A DNA stretch of 64,000 nucleotides from NCBI RefSeq assembly GCF_000745965.1, contig NZ_KN050788.1:62001-126000 (forward strand), written 5' to 3'. Position 1 is the first letter of the stretch, and each line of letters opens with the position of its first letter. The notes beneath the pieces were generated by a model, which ran no database searches, had not been told where the DNA came from, and saw only the letters and a list, made by a program, of their open reading frames with translations. Of this stretch, positions 25,370 through 34,232 are shown in pieces. Position numbers and translations under genes: made by a program. Origin of the DNA: Edaphobacter aggregans DSM 19364. Its GTDB lineage: Bacteria; Acidobacteriota; Terriglobia; Terriglobales; Acidobacteriaceae.

Positions 25370-26947
25370 TCAGTACCCGATGTCTCTCAGAGCCTTCTCC
25401 CCAAGCCGCTCCTTCAACTGCTCCAGATAGAGACTAGCCGGCGCAACCGCGACACCGTCAGAATCCAGAACTCCCTGTGGAAGCAGGGGCATCGGAGGCC
25501 CCGGATCGAACGTCGGCCGCGGCTTCCTCTGCTGCTCCCCGCGATTCCCAATCCCCCAGTTCGTCGCTCCCGGCGGCGACTGGATCACAAACGACTGCGC
25601 GGTATTGTTCCACGCCACGCCCCAACCCATCGTCCATCCGTGGCCCGAACCCATCGCGCCCCGGTTCATCAGATCGATTCCGCCCTCCGGAACCTCCGTG
25701 CTGTCCACCAACAGTCCGGTTGACCACCGCTGATGCGGCTGCACATGCCCGTCGCCGTGAAACACGCAGTTCAGCACCACATTTGGCCCCTGCTTCCGCG
25801 CTCCGGTCGCAATGTAAAAAACATTGCTCTCCGTGACCGTCGACCGGTCGACAAGAATCTGCGACCCGTCGATCGAAAAATCCGCCGACTTCGCCGCCCC
25901 AATCAGCGGCTCAGCCTGCGTAATATCGACCCGCGTCACCGTAACCCGCTGCGTCTCGTGGTCCATATTCACCGGCCCAGTCGTGTTTAGAATCCGAACG
26001 TTGCGAACCCAGCCGTCCTTCACAGACTTCATCGAAATCCCGTTGAAGTGCTTGTCGTTCAACGTAACCTTGCGAGCAGGAGCAACAATCCGCAGGTTCT
26101 CAACACCAACCTGCTCCAGCAAACCAGTCTCGGAGACCTTCGCGACCGTAGTTCCATCGGCGCCAAGAAGATTCGCATCGTAAGAATCCGCAAGCGGAAC
26201 CTCGAACACCAGCTGCTTGCCCTTCACAGCAGCGATCCTGCGCTCCGCCTTGATGTCGCCGCCAACCCAGGTCTGCTTCTTGCCGCCACGAACCATCGAG
26301 TCCATATCCATAAAGTGGACCCACTTCTCCGTCGAAGGCCGAACAATCTGGACCAGATCGCCCGCACGAAAGCCCGAGGCATCGCGAACTGCAAACGACT
26401 TCGCGCCCGCCGGAACATAAGCATCCGCAACCGTCGTCGCCGCTCCAACCGTCGAGATTCTGCTCTCACCAGCCAGCAGAAACGCCACATGCGGATCGCC
26501 TGTCATCTCAACAACGGTCTCCTTCTCGCCCGCGCCGCTGCCGCGAACAACAACGCCATTCGCCGCGATCTTCACCGTCGAGCTGACGTGATACGTTCCC
26601 GGCGCAAGCAGCACAGCAGCACGAAATCCACCCACAAGCGGCAGCTGCGAGACCTCATCCACAGCCGCCTGGATCGCCACACTATCATCAGCGCCCGAAG
26701 GAGACACCCTCTTCTTCACCGCAACATCCGGAATCCGAACGCCGCCGCCCATATAACCGGCATAAGAGAAGTCGAGGATGCGATCGCCCCGGTCCGTAGT
26801 CTTATACGTCAGCTTGCCCAAGCGGTCCAGATGCGCCCAATCGCTCCGTCCCGAAGGCTGCTGCGCCACCGCAGCCACCGCAAGCGCCAGTCCAGCCGAG
26901 ACCCGCAACGCAGAAGAGCGTATGGCAGAAGAGAAGACAGGCGTCAT
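25370..26947 (-). CDS. Secreted right-handed beta-helix protein, pectate-lyase-like
   Basis: A 525-aa protein with a signal peptide (ALRVSAGLALAVAAVAQ). The segment DDSVAIQAAVDEVSQLP then AAVLLAPGTYHVSSTVKI is the characteristic opening of pectate-lyase-3/GH28-like parallel beta-helix proteins (D-D-T-x-A-I-Q-x-A and P-x-G-x-Y). Later turns such as NGISMKSVKDGWVRNVRILNT and DGSQILVDRSTVTESNVFYI fit beta-helix coils. I see no clear catalytic Asp set, so it could be a lyase, hydrolase or binding protein for plant polysaccharide. Its ATG overlaps the L-fuconate dehydratase stop (ATGA), so the two are co-translated and probably serve the same deoxysugar-containing glycan. Confidence 0.75.
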   Translation of the reverse strand: MTPVFSSAIRSSALRVSAGLALAVAAVAQQPSGRSDWAHLDRLGKLTYKTTDRGDRILDFSYAGYMGGGVRIPDVAVKKRVSPSGADDSVAIQAAVDEVSQLPLVGGFRAAVLLAPGTYHVSSTVKIAANGVVVRGSGAGEKETVVEMTGDPHVAFLLAGESRISTVGAATTVADAYVPAGAKSFAVRDASGFRAGDLVQIVRPSTEKWVHFMDMDSMVRGGKKQTWVGGDIKAERRIAAVKGKQLVFEVPLADSYDANLLGADGTTVAKVSETGLLEQVGVENLRIVAPARKVTLNDKHFNGISMKSVKDGWVRNVRILNTTGPVNMDHETQRVTVTRVDITQAEPLIGAAKSADFSIDGSQILVDRSTVTESNVFYIATGARKQGPNVVLNCVFHGDGHVQPHQRWSTGLLVDSTEVPEGGIDLMNRGAMGSGHGWTMGWGVAWNNTAQSFVIQSPPGATNWGIGNRGEQQRKPRPTFDPGPPMPLLPQGVLDSDGVAVAPASLYLEQLKERLGEKALRDIGY

Positions 26948-28284
26948 CGCGCGACCTCCTCCTCAACCTGCTCCGTCTGCCAAGCCTCGCCGTCCGGGAA
27001 GCTGTAACGCTCCAGTGACTCAGGCTTCATCTCAATGCTGTAACCCGGCTTCTCCGGCATCCGATAACCTCCGCGGCTGATTCGCACCGGATCGACGAAG
27101 TGCTCGTGCAGATGATCGACGTACTCGATCACGCGGTTCTCCATCGTCCGCGACACCGACACAAAGTCGAACGCCGACAGATGCTGCACGTGCTCGCAAA
27201 GCCCAATGCCTCCAGCATGCGGACACACCGGAACCCTGAACTTCGCGGCCATCAGGAGGATCGCCAGGTTCTCATTCACGCCCGCAACCCTGCAGCTGTC
27301 GATCTGGCACACATCGATCGCCTTCGCCTGAAACAGCTGCTTGAACATCACCCGATTGTGGCAGTGCTCGCCCGTCGCAATCCGTATCGGCGCAACCGCC
27401 GCACGAATCCGCGCATGCCCAACAATGTCGTCCGGACTCGTCGGCTCCTCCATCCACCACGGATCGAGTTCGCCAAGCGCGCGCGTCCTCGCGATGGCCT
27501 CCTCAACGCCCCACTTCTGGTTCGCATCGACCATCAGCCTGTTCGTCCACCCGATTTCCTCGCGAACAATCCTTCCGCGACGCAGGTCGTCGGCCGCATC
27601 GCCGCCCACCTTCAGCTTGAAGTGCGTCCAGCCCGCCGCCAGCGCCTCATGGCTCAGCGCACGAATCTTCTCGTCGCTGAACCCAAACCACCCCACCGAA
27701 GTCGTATACGCCGGATAACCTTCACGCTCGAGCAGAGCAATCCGCTCCGCCTTCCCGTGCTGGCCTTCCTCCAGAATCTCGCGAGCCGCACCGCGCGACA
27801 GAGCGTCGTCGATGTAACGAAACTCAACCGCCGAAAGAATCCGCTCCGGCTCCAACGACGCCAGAAGCTTCCACAGCGGCTTGCCCTCGGCCTTCGCATA
27901 CAGATCCCACACAGCGTTGATCAGCGCGCCCGTCGCCAGATGAATGACGCCCTTCTCCGGACCCAGCCAGCGGAACTGGCTCTCGTCCGTCAACTGCCGG
28001 CAGAACGCAGCCATATCGGCCGTCATCGAGTCCAGCGTCCGCCCCTTCACAAACCGGCCAAGATACTCGAGCGCCGCAACACAAAGCTCCGTGCCCCGCC
28101 CCAGCGTAAACGTCAACCCATGACCCTCCAGGCCAGCGTTGGTCTCGAGCACGCAGTACGCAGCCGAGTAGTCCGGATCCTTATTGACTGCATCAGAGCC
28201 AATGCTCTCTCTTGAAGTCGGAAACCTGAGGTCTACAACTCTCATCCTGGTAACGGTGATTGGGCTCACTTCGAGTGGACGCAT
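26944..28284 (-). CDS. L-fuconate dehydratase (enolase superfamily)
   Basis: A 446-aa cytoplasmic enzyme that dehydrates L-fuconate to 2-keto-3-deoxy-L-fuconate. It matches the ENOSF1/bacterial L-fuconate dehydratase family along its whole length: DLRFPTS then DPDYSAAYCVLET, LTFTLGRGTE, FRWLGPEKGVIHLATGA, and the catalytic elements HFKLKVGGD (Lys), LMVDANQKW (metal Asp), WMEEPTSPDD (metal Glu), ATGEHCHNR (metal Glu) and CPHAGGIGLCE (His). The end DHLHEHFVDPV is also typical. ATG 28284 follows GAAAGG; the ATG 13 codons in is an alternative. It is first in a two-gene leftward unit and divergent from the alpha-L-fucosidase, which fits non-phosphorylative L-fucose breakdown. Confidence 0.95.
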   Translation of the reverse strand: MRPLEVSPITVTRMRVVDLRFPTSRESIGSDAVNKDPDYSAAYCVLETNAGLEGHGLTFTLGRGTELCVAALEYLGRFVKGRTLDSMTADMAAFCRQLTDESQFRWLGPEKGVIHLATGALINAVWDLYAKAEGKPLWKLLASLEPERILSAVEFRYIDDALSRGAAREILEEGQHGKAERIALLEREGYPAYTTSVGWFGFSDEKIRALSHEALAAGWTHFKLKVGGDAADDLRRGRIVREEIGWTNRLMVDANQKWGVEEAIARTRALGELDPWWMEEPTSPDDIVGHARIRAAVAPIRIATGEHCHNRVMFKQLFQAKAIDVCQIDSCRVAGVNENLAILLMAAKFRVPVCPHAGGIGLCEHVQHLSAFDFVSVSRTMENRVIEYVDHLHEHFVDPVRISRGGYRMPEKPGYSIEMKPESLERYSFPDGEAWQTEQVEEEVAR

Positions 28285-28361
28285 CCTTTCGACAAGTCTT
28301 AAGCGCGCTGCTTAGCAGAGAAGCAGTCCCCGGAGATAAGCGTTCCGACCGACCCACTGCA

Positions 28362-28391
28362 TTTCTATTCGCGGAATAGAGCATTTGTCAA
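28362..28391 (-). promoter_or_regulatory. Candidate promoter of the L-fuconate dehydratase gene
   Basis: On the minus strand TTGACA (complement of 28386-28391) is followed after 18 bp by TAGAAA (complement of 28362-28367). The -35 is consensus and the -10 matches four of six. Confidence 0.4.
28364..28380. promoter_or_regulatory. Perfect palindrome TCTATTC-GCG-GAATAGA, candidate operator
   Basis: Seven-bp arms around GCG, lying across the proposed -10 region of the dehydratase promoter. Its size and symmetry fit a dimeric repressor site, and an IclR-family gene (30000-30860) lies in the same locus. The core GCGGAAT recurs once near 30908-30914, between the IclR and MFS genes. Confidence 0.5.
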
Positions 28392-28475
28392 TGAAACACC
28401 TAACCCTAGCTCTAAACTATCCGCAAAAGTCCGCCCAATTTCCTGAGTTTGTTATGTAAAAAATAAGTTTCATTC

Positions 28476-28504
28476 TTGACAACTGATTCTTCAACTCGTA
28501 CAAA
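28476..28504 (+). promoter_or_regulatory. Candidate promoter of the alpha-L-fucosidase gene
   Basis: TTGACA (28476-28481), a 17-bp spacer, then TACAAA (28499-28504). The -35 is consensus; the -10 matches four of six. It lies about 78 bp before the fucosidase start. Confidence 0.5.
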
Positions 28505-28581
28505 CCTCCTTGCACGAAAAAATGCCAGAGGCAATCCTCCCTCTCCTCCTGTTCCTAACCAGCAAAGGACTCGAACGAACG

Positions 28582-29943
28582 ATGAATGCAATCAAAGTGA
28601 GCCGGCGCAATATGCTGCTCGGCACAGGAGCCTCCCTCGCCTCGCTCGCTGTCAGTGGAAACGCCCAGGCTCCCGCCAGGCCCGCAACGCCTCCCGCAGG
28701 CGAGCGCGACCCCTATCCCGTCGCCCCCACGCCGGACCAGCTCCGCCGCATGCAGTGGTGGCACGCCGCAAAGTTCGGCATGTTCATCCACTTCGGGTCC
28801 TACAGCCAGTACGGCCGCCACGAGTGGGCCATGGAGACACAAGCAATTCCGCTAGCCGAGTACCAGCAGTTCCCCAAAGAGTTCCACCCCAAGCCCGGCT
28901 TCGCGCTCGCTTGGGCGAAGCTGGCAAAAGCCGCCGGCATGAAGTACATGGTCATGACCACCAAGCACCACGAAGGCTTCTGCAACTGGGACACCAAGCT
29001 CACCGACTACTGCGCCACCAAGCAAGGCCCCGGCCGCGACCTCGTCCGTGAGTACGTCGATGCCGCTCGCGCTGAGGGCCTCCACGTCGGGTTCTACTAC
29101 TCCCTGATGGACTGGCACCACCCCGACGGCGCCCGCTGCGCCCAAGATGAGGAGGCGCGCAAGCGCTTCGTCGCCTACACCCACGGCCTCATCCGCGAAC
29201 TGCTCACCAACTACGGCAAGATCGACATCCTCTGGTACGACGTCTCCTGGCCGCTCGACGCCGCCGGCTGGGAGTCCGAGAAGATGAACAAGATGGTCTT
29301 CGAGCTGCAGCCGGACATCATCGTCAACAACCGCAACAAGCTCCCCGGCGACTTCTCCACGCCCGAGCAGAAGATCGTCGCCGAGACCGGCGGCCGCGCC
29401 TGGGAGTCCTGCATGACGCTCAACGACTCCTGGGGCTTTCAGCGCGCCGACGACAACTGGAAGTCGGCACGCACCGTTCTGCGTAATCTCATCACTTGCG
29501 TGCGCGACGGCGGCAACTACCTGCTCAACATCGGACCGCGCGGCGACGGCTCCATCCCCGAGGAGTCGGTCCGCATTCTCACCGAGGTGGGCAAATGGAT
29601 GGATGCGAACGGCGAGACCATCTACAAATCCGACATCTGCGAGCCGCGACGCTCCAACTACGCCAGCTTCACCCGCACCGGCAACACGCTCTTCATGCAC
29701 GTACACTTCTGGCCCGGCGGCGATGTTGCAATCTCCGGCCTCACCGTCAAGGTCAAGTCCGCGTGCTTCTACAAGAGCGGCCAGCAGCTCAAGTTCACCC
29801 AGGACCCCTACCGAGTGCACATCACCAGCTTCCCGGCCGAGGCGCCTGACTCGCCCTTGACCACCATCGCGATCGAATGCGACGGCGAGCCCAAGCAGGA
29901 CACCAACTTTGTGCGCATCAATAAGCCGCGCGATGGCGTCTAG
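28582..29943 (+). CDS. Alpha-L-fucosidase, GH29, Tat-exported
   Basis: A 453-aa retaining fucosidase that releases terminal alpha-L-fucose. The chosen ATG gives a Tat leader (SRRNMLLGTGASLASLAVSG); a longer frame to 28510 would push it inward. GH29 hallmarks: WWHAAKFGMFIHFGSYS near residue 59, the KYMVMTTKHHEGFCNWDT block, and the nucleophile segment IDILWYDVSWP with D220. VNNRNKLPGDF and LLNIGPRGDG complete the barrel, and a C-terminal beta-sandwich follows. The gene is divergent from the dehydratase and is followed by a good terminator. It would supply L-fucose for the catabolic genes around it. Confidence 0.95.
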   Translation: MNAIKVSRRNMLLGTGASLASLAVSGNAQAPARPATPPAGERDPYPVAPTPDQLRRMQWWHAAKFGMFIHFGSYSQYGRHEWAMETQAIPLAEYQQFPKEFHPKPGFALAWAKLAKAAGMKYMVMTTKHHEGFCNWDTKLTDYCATKQGPGRDLVREYVDAARAEGLHVGFYYSLMDWHHPDGARCAQDEEARKRFVAYTHGLIRELLTNYGKIDILWYDVSWPLDAAGWESEKMNKMVFELQPDIIVNNRNKLPGDFSTPEQKIVAETGGRAWESCMTLNDSWGFQRADDNWKSARTVLRNLITCVRDGGNYLLNIGPRGDGSIPEESVRILTEVGKWMDANGETIYKSDICEPRRSNYASFTRTGNTLFMHVHFWPGGDVAISGLTVKVKSACFYKSGQQLKFTQDPYRVHITSFPAEAPDSPLTTIAIECDGEPKQDTNFVRINKPRDGV

Positions 29944-29971
29944 CTCCTGACGGTTTCAGCCTCTCCAGAGA

Positions 29972-30008
29972 CCCTGCCGAAGCAGCATTCCGGCAGGGCT
30001 TATTTTTT
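29972..30008 (+). terminator. Rho-independent terminator of the fucosidase gene
   Basis: CCCTGCCG (29972-29979) pairs with CGGCAGGG (29991-29998), 11-nt loop, followed by CTTATTTTTTG. The T-tract overlaps the end of the convergent IclR gene. Confidence 0.75.
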
Positions 30009-30860
30009 GCTCTTTGCGGCGCGCCGCCTCTTCGGGACAGCTGAGGCCTCGATGTCCGTTGACTCCGTCAGGGCTCCCATCGCCTCGGAGATCTGCCTGC
30101 TCGCCTCGGCCAGCGCGTCGACCACCTGCGGAACCCCGATCGTGTCCTCGATGCGCTTCACATAAGGCACCGTCAATCCGGCGATCGCGTTGCCCTGCGA
30201 GTTCAGCACCGGGAAACTGATGTTCACCACGCCCGTGACCTCGTAGCTGGCGCGGCGCTCGTACCCGCGAGCGCGAATCTTCGCCAGGTGATCGTCCAGA
30301 TCGGCGGGCTTCTTCTTCTGCGTCTCGCGGACCCACTCCTGGATCGCGCGTTCGGTGGCGTCCTCGGTCTGGTGAGCGAGGATGACGTGGCCTGTCGCCG
30401 CGTGCATCAGGTCTACCTTGGAGCCGACCTTGACGTAGAAGCCGGTGGACTCCGGCGAGTCCACCTGCGCGAGAATCACGACGTGTCCGCCGTCGAGCAC
30501 GCCAAGATGGCACGACTGACGTAGCTGATGCGCAAGCCAGTGCATGATCGGCGTCGCCTCGGTCACCATGCGCTTGGTCGGCGGATGCTCCTGCCCCAGG
30601 CGGAACAGCCGCAGCGTCAGGTGGTAGCGATCCTTGTTCGCCGACTGCGCCAGGTAGCCGCGATGCTCCAGACACAACAGCATGCGGAAGATCTCCGACA
30701 TCGTGCGGTTCAGCCGGCGCGCCACCTCGCTTACCGTCATGCCCTCCGGCGTCGCCGCGAAGAGTTCCAGGATGTCCAGGCCCTTTTCGAGCGCAGGAGT
30801 CGGATAGTAGCGTTTCACTTGCGGTTTGGTTGTCACAGGTCGAGGCGCAGTCGATCGCAT
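30000..30860 (-). CDS. IclR-family transcriptional regulator
   Basis: A 286-aa regulator with an N-terminal winged HTH (GMTVSEVARRLNRTMSEIFRMLLCLEHRGYL) and the IclR effector domain (about residues 110-255: HLGVLDGGHVVILAQVDSPES, HAATGHVILAH, YEVTGVVNISFPVLN, IAGLTVPYV). A Lys/Arg-rich tail closes the protein (PKRRRAAKSKK). ATG 30860 is chosen; an in-frame TTG at 30869 is the alternative and neither has a strong SD. It lies between the fucosidase and the MFS gene, so it probably controls the L-fucose genes and may bind the palindrome at 28364-28380. The effector is likely a pathway sugar acid. Confidence 0.93.
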   Translation of the reverse strand: MRSTAPRPVTTKPQVKRYYPTPALEKGLDILELFAATPEGMTVSEVARRLNRTMSEIFRMLLCLEHRGYLAQSANKDRYHLTLRLFRLGQEHPPTKRMVTEATPIMHWLAHQLRQSCHLGVLDGGHVVILAQVDSPESTGFYVKVGSKVDLMHAATGHVILAHQTEDATERAIQEWVRETQKKKPADLDDHLAKIRARGYERRASYEVTGVVNISFPVLNSQGNAIAGLTVPYVKRIEDTIGVPQVVDALAEASRQISEAMGALTESTDIEASAVPKRRRAAKSKK

Positions 30861-31042
30861 TCCACACAAGGTAACAAAAGGACTTTTGCATGTAAAACCG
30901 TCTCTAAGCGGAATGGCATGCGTGAGCCGCAGCCTGCAATCGAGCTTCGAGGACGAACCCTTCGTCCGTCTCGGTCAGACGCTGCCCGGACGCTCAAAAC
31001 AAATTCCACGCAGAGCAGTACCAGCTAGTAGCATGGGGACGC

Positions 31043-32362
31043 GTGGCCATCACCCCACATCCCCCTCCGCAAACCGCCCGGGCCATCCCGCGCCGCCGCT
31101 GGAGGATCGCCTGGCTCCTTGGCCTCGGCGTGCTGGTCAACTACTTCGACCGCGTCAATCTCTCGGTCTCGTACGCCGCCCTCACGACAACCTTCGGCAT
31201 CACCGCCGTCACCTTCGGTTATCTCTCCGGCGCCTACAACTGGACCTACGCGCTCTGCCAGCTTCCCATCGGCGTCATCCTCGATCGCTTCGGCATCCGC
31301 CGCGTCGGCCGCCTGTCCATCATTCTCTGGAGCGTCGCCTCCTTCGCCGCCGCCCTCACCCCCAGCATCGGTGGCTTCTTTGCCGCACGTTTCCTGCTTG
31401 GAATCGGCGAAGCCTCCACCTTCCCGGCCAACGCCAAGGCCATCGGCTACTGGTTCCCGCCCCAGGAGCGCAGCTTCGCCACCTCTGTCTTCGACGCAGC
31501 CGCCAAGTTCGCCTCCGCCATCGGCGTCCCGCTCATCGGTATGCTTCTTCTCCGCGTCGGATGGCGGCTCAGCTTCGCCGCTACCGGAGTCGTCAGCCTG
31601 CTTTACTTCTTCCTCTTCTGGCGCATCTACCGCGATCCCGCCGAAGACCCGCAGCTTTCCGAAGCAGAACGAGCCTACATCGCTGGCTCCGCGTCGATTG
31701 CTAGGGAAACCAATCCAGAGGACAGAGCTTCGCTCGGCTACCTGCTCCGCCAGCGCAAGGTCCTCGGCATGGCGCTCGGCTTCGGCGCCTACAACTACGT
31801 CTTCTATCTCCTGCTCACCTGGCTCCCCAATTACCTTTCGAGTGCCCTCGGCATCGACCTGCTCCACTCCTTCCTGTACACCGGCGTCCCCTGGCTCTTC
31901 GCGACGTTTACGGACCTCGTCATCGGCGGGTGGCTGGTTGATGAGCTTGTCCGTCGCGGCTTCGACGGCAACCGCGTCCGCAAGATCGTACTCATCGGCG
32001 GAACGGCCTGCGGTCTTGGAATCATCGGAGCGGCCAACGCTCACACCGCCGCGCGCGCCCTCGCCTGGATCAGTCTCTCGCTCGGCGGACTCGCCGCCGC
32101 CGCGCCCGTAGGCTGGTCCATTCTTTCGCTGATCGCGCCGCGCTCCAGCGTCGGAACCGTCGGCGGCATCATCAACTTCTCCAACCAGCTCTCAGGAATC
32201 GCCGCGCCCATCGTCACCGGATACCTGGTCGCCCGCTACCATTCCTTTGCGCTGGCATTTGCGGTCTCCGGTGTCTACCTGCTTGTCGGAATCGCCGCCT
32301 ACATCTTCATGGTCGGGAGAATCGAGCCGGTTCCTCCGCAGCCCCGCCCCTCCGAGTTCTAG
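31043..32362 (+). CDS. MFS transporter, anion:cation symporter (sugar acid) type
   Basis: A 439-aa inner-membrane transporter with twelve predicted helices. The first is WLLGLGVLVNYFDRVNLSVSYAAL, which carries the N-Y-x-D-R-x-N pattern of the ACS family (glucarate, galactonate, hexuronate and similar carriers); helices four and five include FFAARFLLGIGEASTFPANAKAI. The GTG start at 31043 follows GGGGAC; an overlapping ATG at 31033 is in another frame. Its 3' end overlaps the convergent metallo-hydrolase gene by four bases. By context it should import L-fucose, L-fuconate or an oligosaccharide product. Confidence 0.92.
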   Translation: MAITPHPPPQTARAIPRRRWRIAWLLGLGVLVNYFDRVNLSVSYAALTTTFGITAVTFGYLSGAYNWTYALCQLPIGVILDRFGIRRVGRLSIILWSVASFAAALTPSIGGFFAARFLLGIGEASTFPANAKAIGYWFPPQERSFATSVFDAAAKFASAIGVPLIGMLLLRVGWRLSFAATGVVSLLYFFLFWRIYRDPAEDPQLSEAERAYIAGSASIARETNPEDRASLGYLLRQRKVLGMALGFGAYNYVFYLLLTWLPNYLSSALGIDLLHSFLYTGVPWLFATFTDLVIGGWLVDELVRRGFDGNRVRKIVLIGGTACGLGIIGAANAHTAARALAWISLSLGGLAAAAPVGWSILSLIAPRSSVGTVGGIINFSNQLSGIAAPIVTGYLVARYHSFALAFAVSGVYLLVGIAAYIFMVGRIEPVPPQPRPSEF

Positions 32363-33423
32363 TGCGAGGTTGCTTGAGAGGAGGGCCCATAGTGCTTGAC
32401 TCTGCCCGTCCGCGAGTTCTCCACATCGAAGCTGCCATCGCCGCTTCCCACCAGCTCAATAAAATTCCCATCGCCCGGCCTCTCGAGATTGGCGATGTAC
32501 TCGTCTGCCGTGTTGTCGTCCTCGCCGCTCTCTTCGGAGAAGTGCAGCTGCCACAGCGTCTCAAGACCAAGAGCACGCTGAACCGTTTCGATCACCGAAG
32601 GAGAGCCCCCCTTCTTGGCTCCGTTGTCCATAATGGCCACTCGCGCTTTGATCGCCTGCACAAGCGCTGGACTCGAGCTCTGGTTCCACCCGTGGTGCGA
32701 CACGATGTACACGTCCACCTTGCCCAGCCGGTTCACCGGGCACATCAACTCCATCTCCTTGGCCCACGTCAGGTCGCCCAGGTCCAGCACCTTCAGCTTG
32801 CCGAACGTGATCGCCACCCCCACCGAGCGCGCGTTCTCTGTCGGATCGGCCGGCCTCGTCTCCGTGTCCTTGCAGTACTGGTTCGCCTCTCCACCGCCCT
32901 CCAGCGCACTCTCGATCAGCTTGCCGTCGGCGCTCACCACGGTGGCCTTCATCCCCACGATCGGAAGCACGTCTCCCGGTTTTGCCCGAATCCGCTTCGC
33001 CTTCGCTGCGGCAAGGGTCTTCTCATAAGTGGCGTAGTTCTTTTCAGCGGCCCCGCCCTCCTCGCGGTTCGGGCCATGGTCGATGAACGCGCCCACCGGC
33101 ATCCTGTCCAGGAGCTGCGGCACCCCTCCCACGTGGTCATCGTGGTAATGCGTGATCAGCACGTAGTCGATCTTCTTGATCCCCGCGTCTTTTGCCGCGG
33201 CAACGATCCTGTCTGCGTCCCTGCCATCATTGCCGGCCCAGCCCGTATCGATCAGCAGCGCCTGTCCTGCCGGAGTGACAAACAGAGTCGCCTGCCCGCC
33301 CTCCACGTCCACGAAGTAAACCTTCAGCTTTCCTCCGCCACCCTTCGGGCTCTGCATCCATCCGCTGGTCCCCGCTAGCAATCCAGCAACCGCGATCGTG
33401 CTCAAAAGCCGTTGCCATCTCAT
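32359..33423 (-). CDS. Secreted metallo-beta-lactamase-fold hydrolase (ComEC/Rec2-like)
   Basis: A 354-aa exported MBL-fold enzyme. After a signal peptide (LLSTIAVAGLLAGTSGWMQ) comes KVYFVDVEGGQATLFVTPAG, the opening of the ComEC-like MBL subfamily. The metal-binding motif THYHDDHVGG (about residues 91-100) and the later VYIVSHHGWNQS are intact, with DLGDLTWAKE in between. It is the third gene of an operon with an SDR and an MDR dehydrogenase (ATGA overlap). A lactonase step in L-fucose oxidation is missing from the locus and this could supply it, but export and family argue against that, so I leave the substrate open. Confidence 0.85.
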   Translation of the reverse strand: MRWQRLLSTIAVAGLLAGTSGWMQSPKGGGGKLKVYFVDVEGGQATLFVTPAGQALLIDTGWAGNDGRDADRIVAAAKDAGIKKIDYVLITHYHDDHVGGVPQLLDRMPVGAFIDHGPNREEGGAAEKNYATYEKTLAAAKAKRIRAKPGDVLPIVGMKATVVSADGKLIESALEGGGEANQYCKDTETRPADPTENARSVGVAITFGKLKVLDLGDLTWAKEMELMCPVNRLGKVDVYIVSHHGWNQSSSPALVQAIKARVAIMDNGAKKGGSPSVIETVQRALGLETLWQLHFSEESGEDDNTADEYIANLERPGDGNFIELVGSGDGSFDVENSRTGRVKHYGPSSQATSH

Positions 33424-34232
33424 CGTGTCCCCACCGTTGCGCGTGTTGCGCCTGTCGAAATACCGCCATCCACCAGCAACGTCTGTCCCGTTATGTACCG
33501 GCTTGCCTCTGAGGCCAGAAACACAACTGCCCCGTCCAGATCGTGAGGCTCCCCCGGACGTTTCATTGGAATGCGGTCCACCAGATAATCAACCCAGTCC
33601 TTGTTCTCGTACAGTACTTTGTTCTGTTCCGTGCGGAACCATCCCGGAGCCAGGCAGTTCACCGTAATCCCATACCGTCCCCAGTCATCGGCAAGACTCA
33701 TCGTCATCTGCCGCACGCCGCCGCGGCTGGCGCCATACGGAGCAAGCCCCGCGTAGCCAAACACGCTCGTCACCGACCCGATGTTGACGATCCGCCCATA
33801 CCCGTACATCATCATCCGCCGCGCCACCTGCTGCGCTACAAAGAAGCTCCCGCGCAGATTCGTGTTGACCACCAGGTTCCAGTCCTCCCACGTCACCTCA
33901 AGCGCCGGCTTGCGCACGTTGCATCCGGCATTGTTCACCAGGATGTGAATCTGTCCGCAGGCCGCCTCCGCCGCCTCCGCCATCCGCTCGATGCTCCCCA
34001 GCTCCCGCACGTCCAGCTCCAAGGGAACCGCTCTCCTGCCCAGAGCCTCGATCTCCCGCACAAACGGCGTCAGATCATCCTTCCTGCGGCTGGTCACAAT
34101 CAGGTCCGCTCCAGCACTGGCCAGCGCGCGGCCAAAGTACTGCCCAAGTCCCCGGCTTGCCCCAGTTACCAGGGCAGTCTGGCCAGTCAGGTCAAACAGT
34201 TTCTTTTTTGAAACTTCGTCGGTCGAGCTCAT
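33420..34232 (-). CDS. SDR-family oxidoreductase with Arg at the catalytic Lys position
   Basis: A 270-aa NAD(P)-dependent short-chain dehydrogenase. The cofactor motif TGASRGLG (23-30), NNAG (100-103), S153 and Y166 are present, but the YxxxK motif reads Y166-GAS-R170, with Arg in place of Lys. The rest (VNCLAPGWFRTE, FLASEASRYITGQTLLVDGG) is typical of gluconate-5-dehydrogenase/2-keto-3-deoxy-sugar-acid dehydrogenases. In this locus it would suit L-fucose or 2-keto-3-deoxy-L-fuconate oxidation. It overlaps both neighbours by four bases (ATGA). The Arg codon (CGC) is unambiguous in the sequence; whether the enzyme is active is unknown. Confidence 0.93.
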   Translation of the reverse strand: MSSTDEVSKKKLFDLTGQTALVTGASRGLGQYFGRALASAGADLIVTSRRKDDLTPFVREIEALGRRAVPLELDVRELGSIERMAEAAEAACGQIHILVNNAGCNVRKPALEVTWEDWNLVVNTNLRGSFFVAQQVARRMMMYGYGRIVNIGSVTSVFGYAGLAPYGASRGGVRQMTMSLADDWGRYGITVNCLAPGWFRTEQNKVLYENKDWVDYLVDRIPMKRPGEPHDLDGAVVFLASEASRYITGQTLLVDGGISTGATRATVGTR

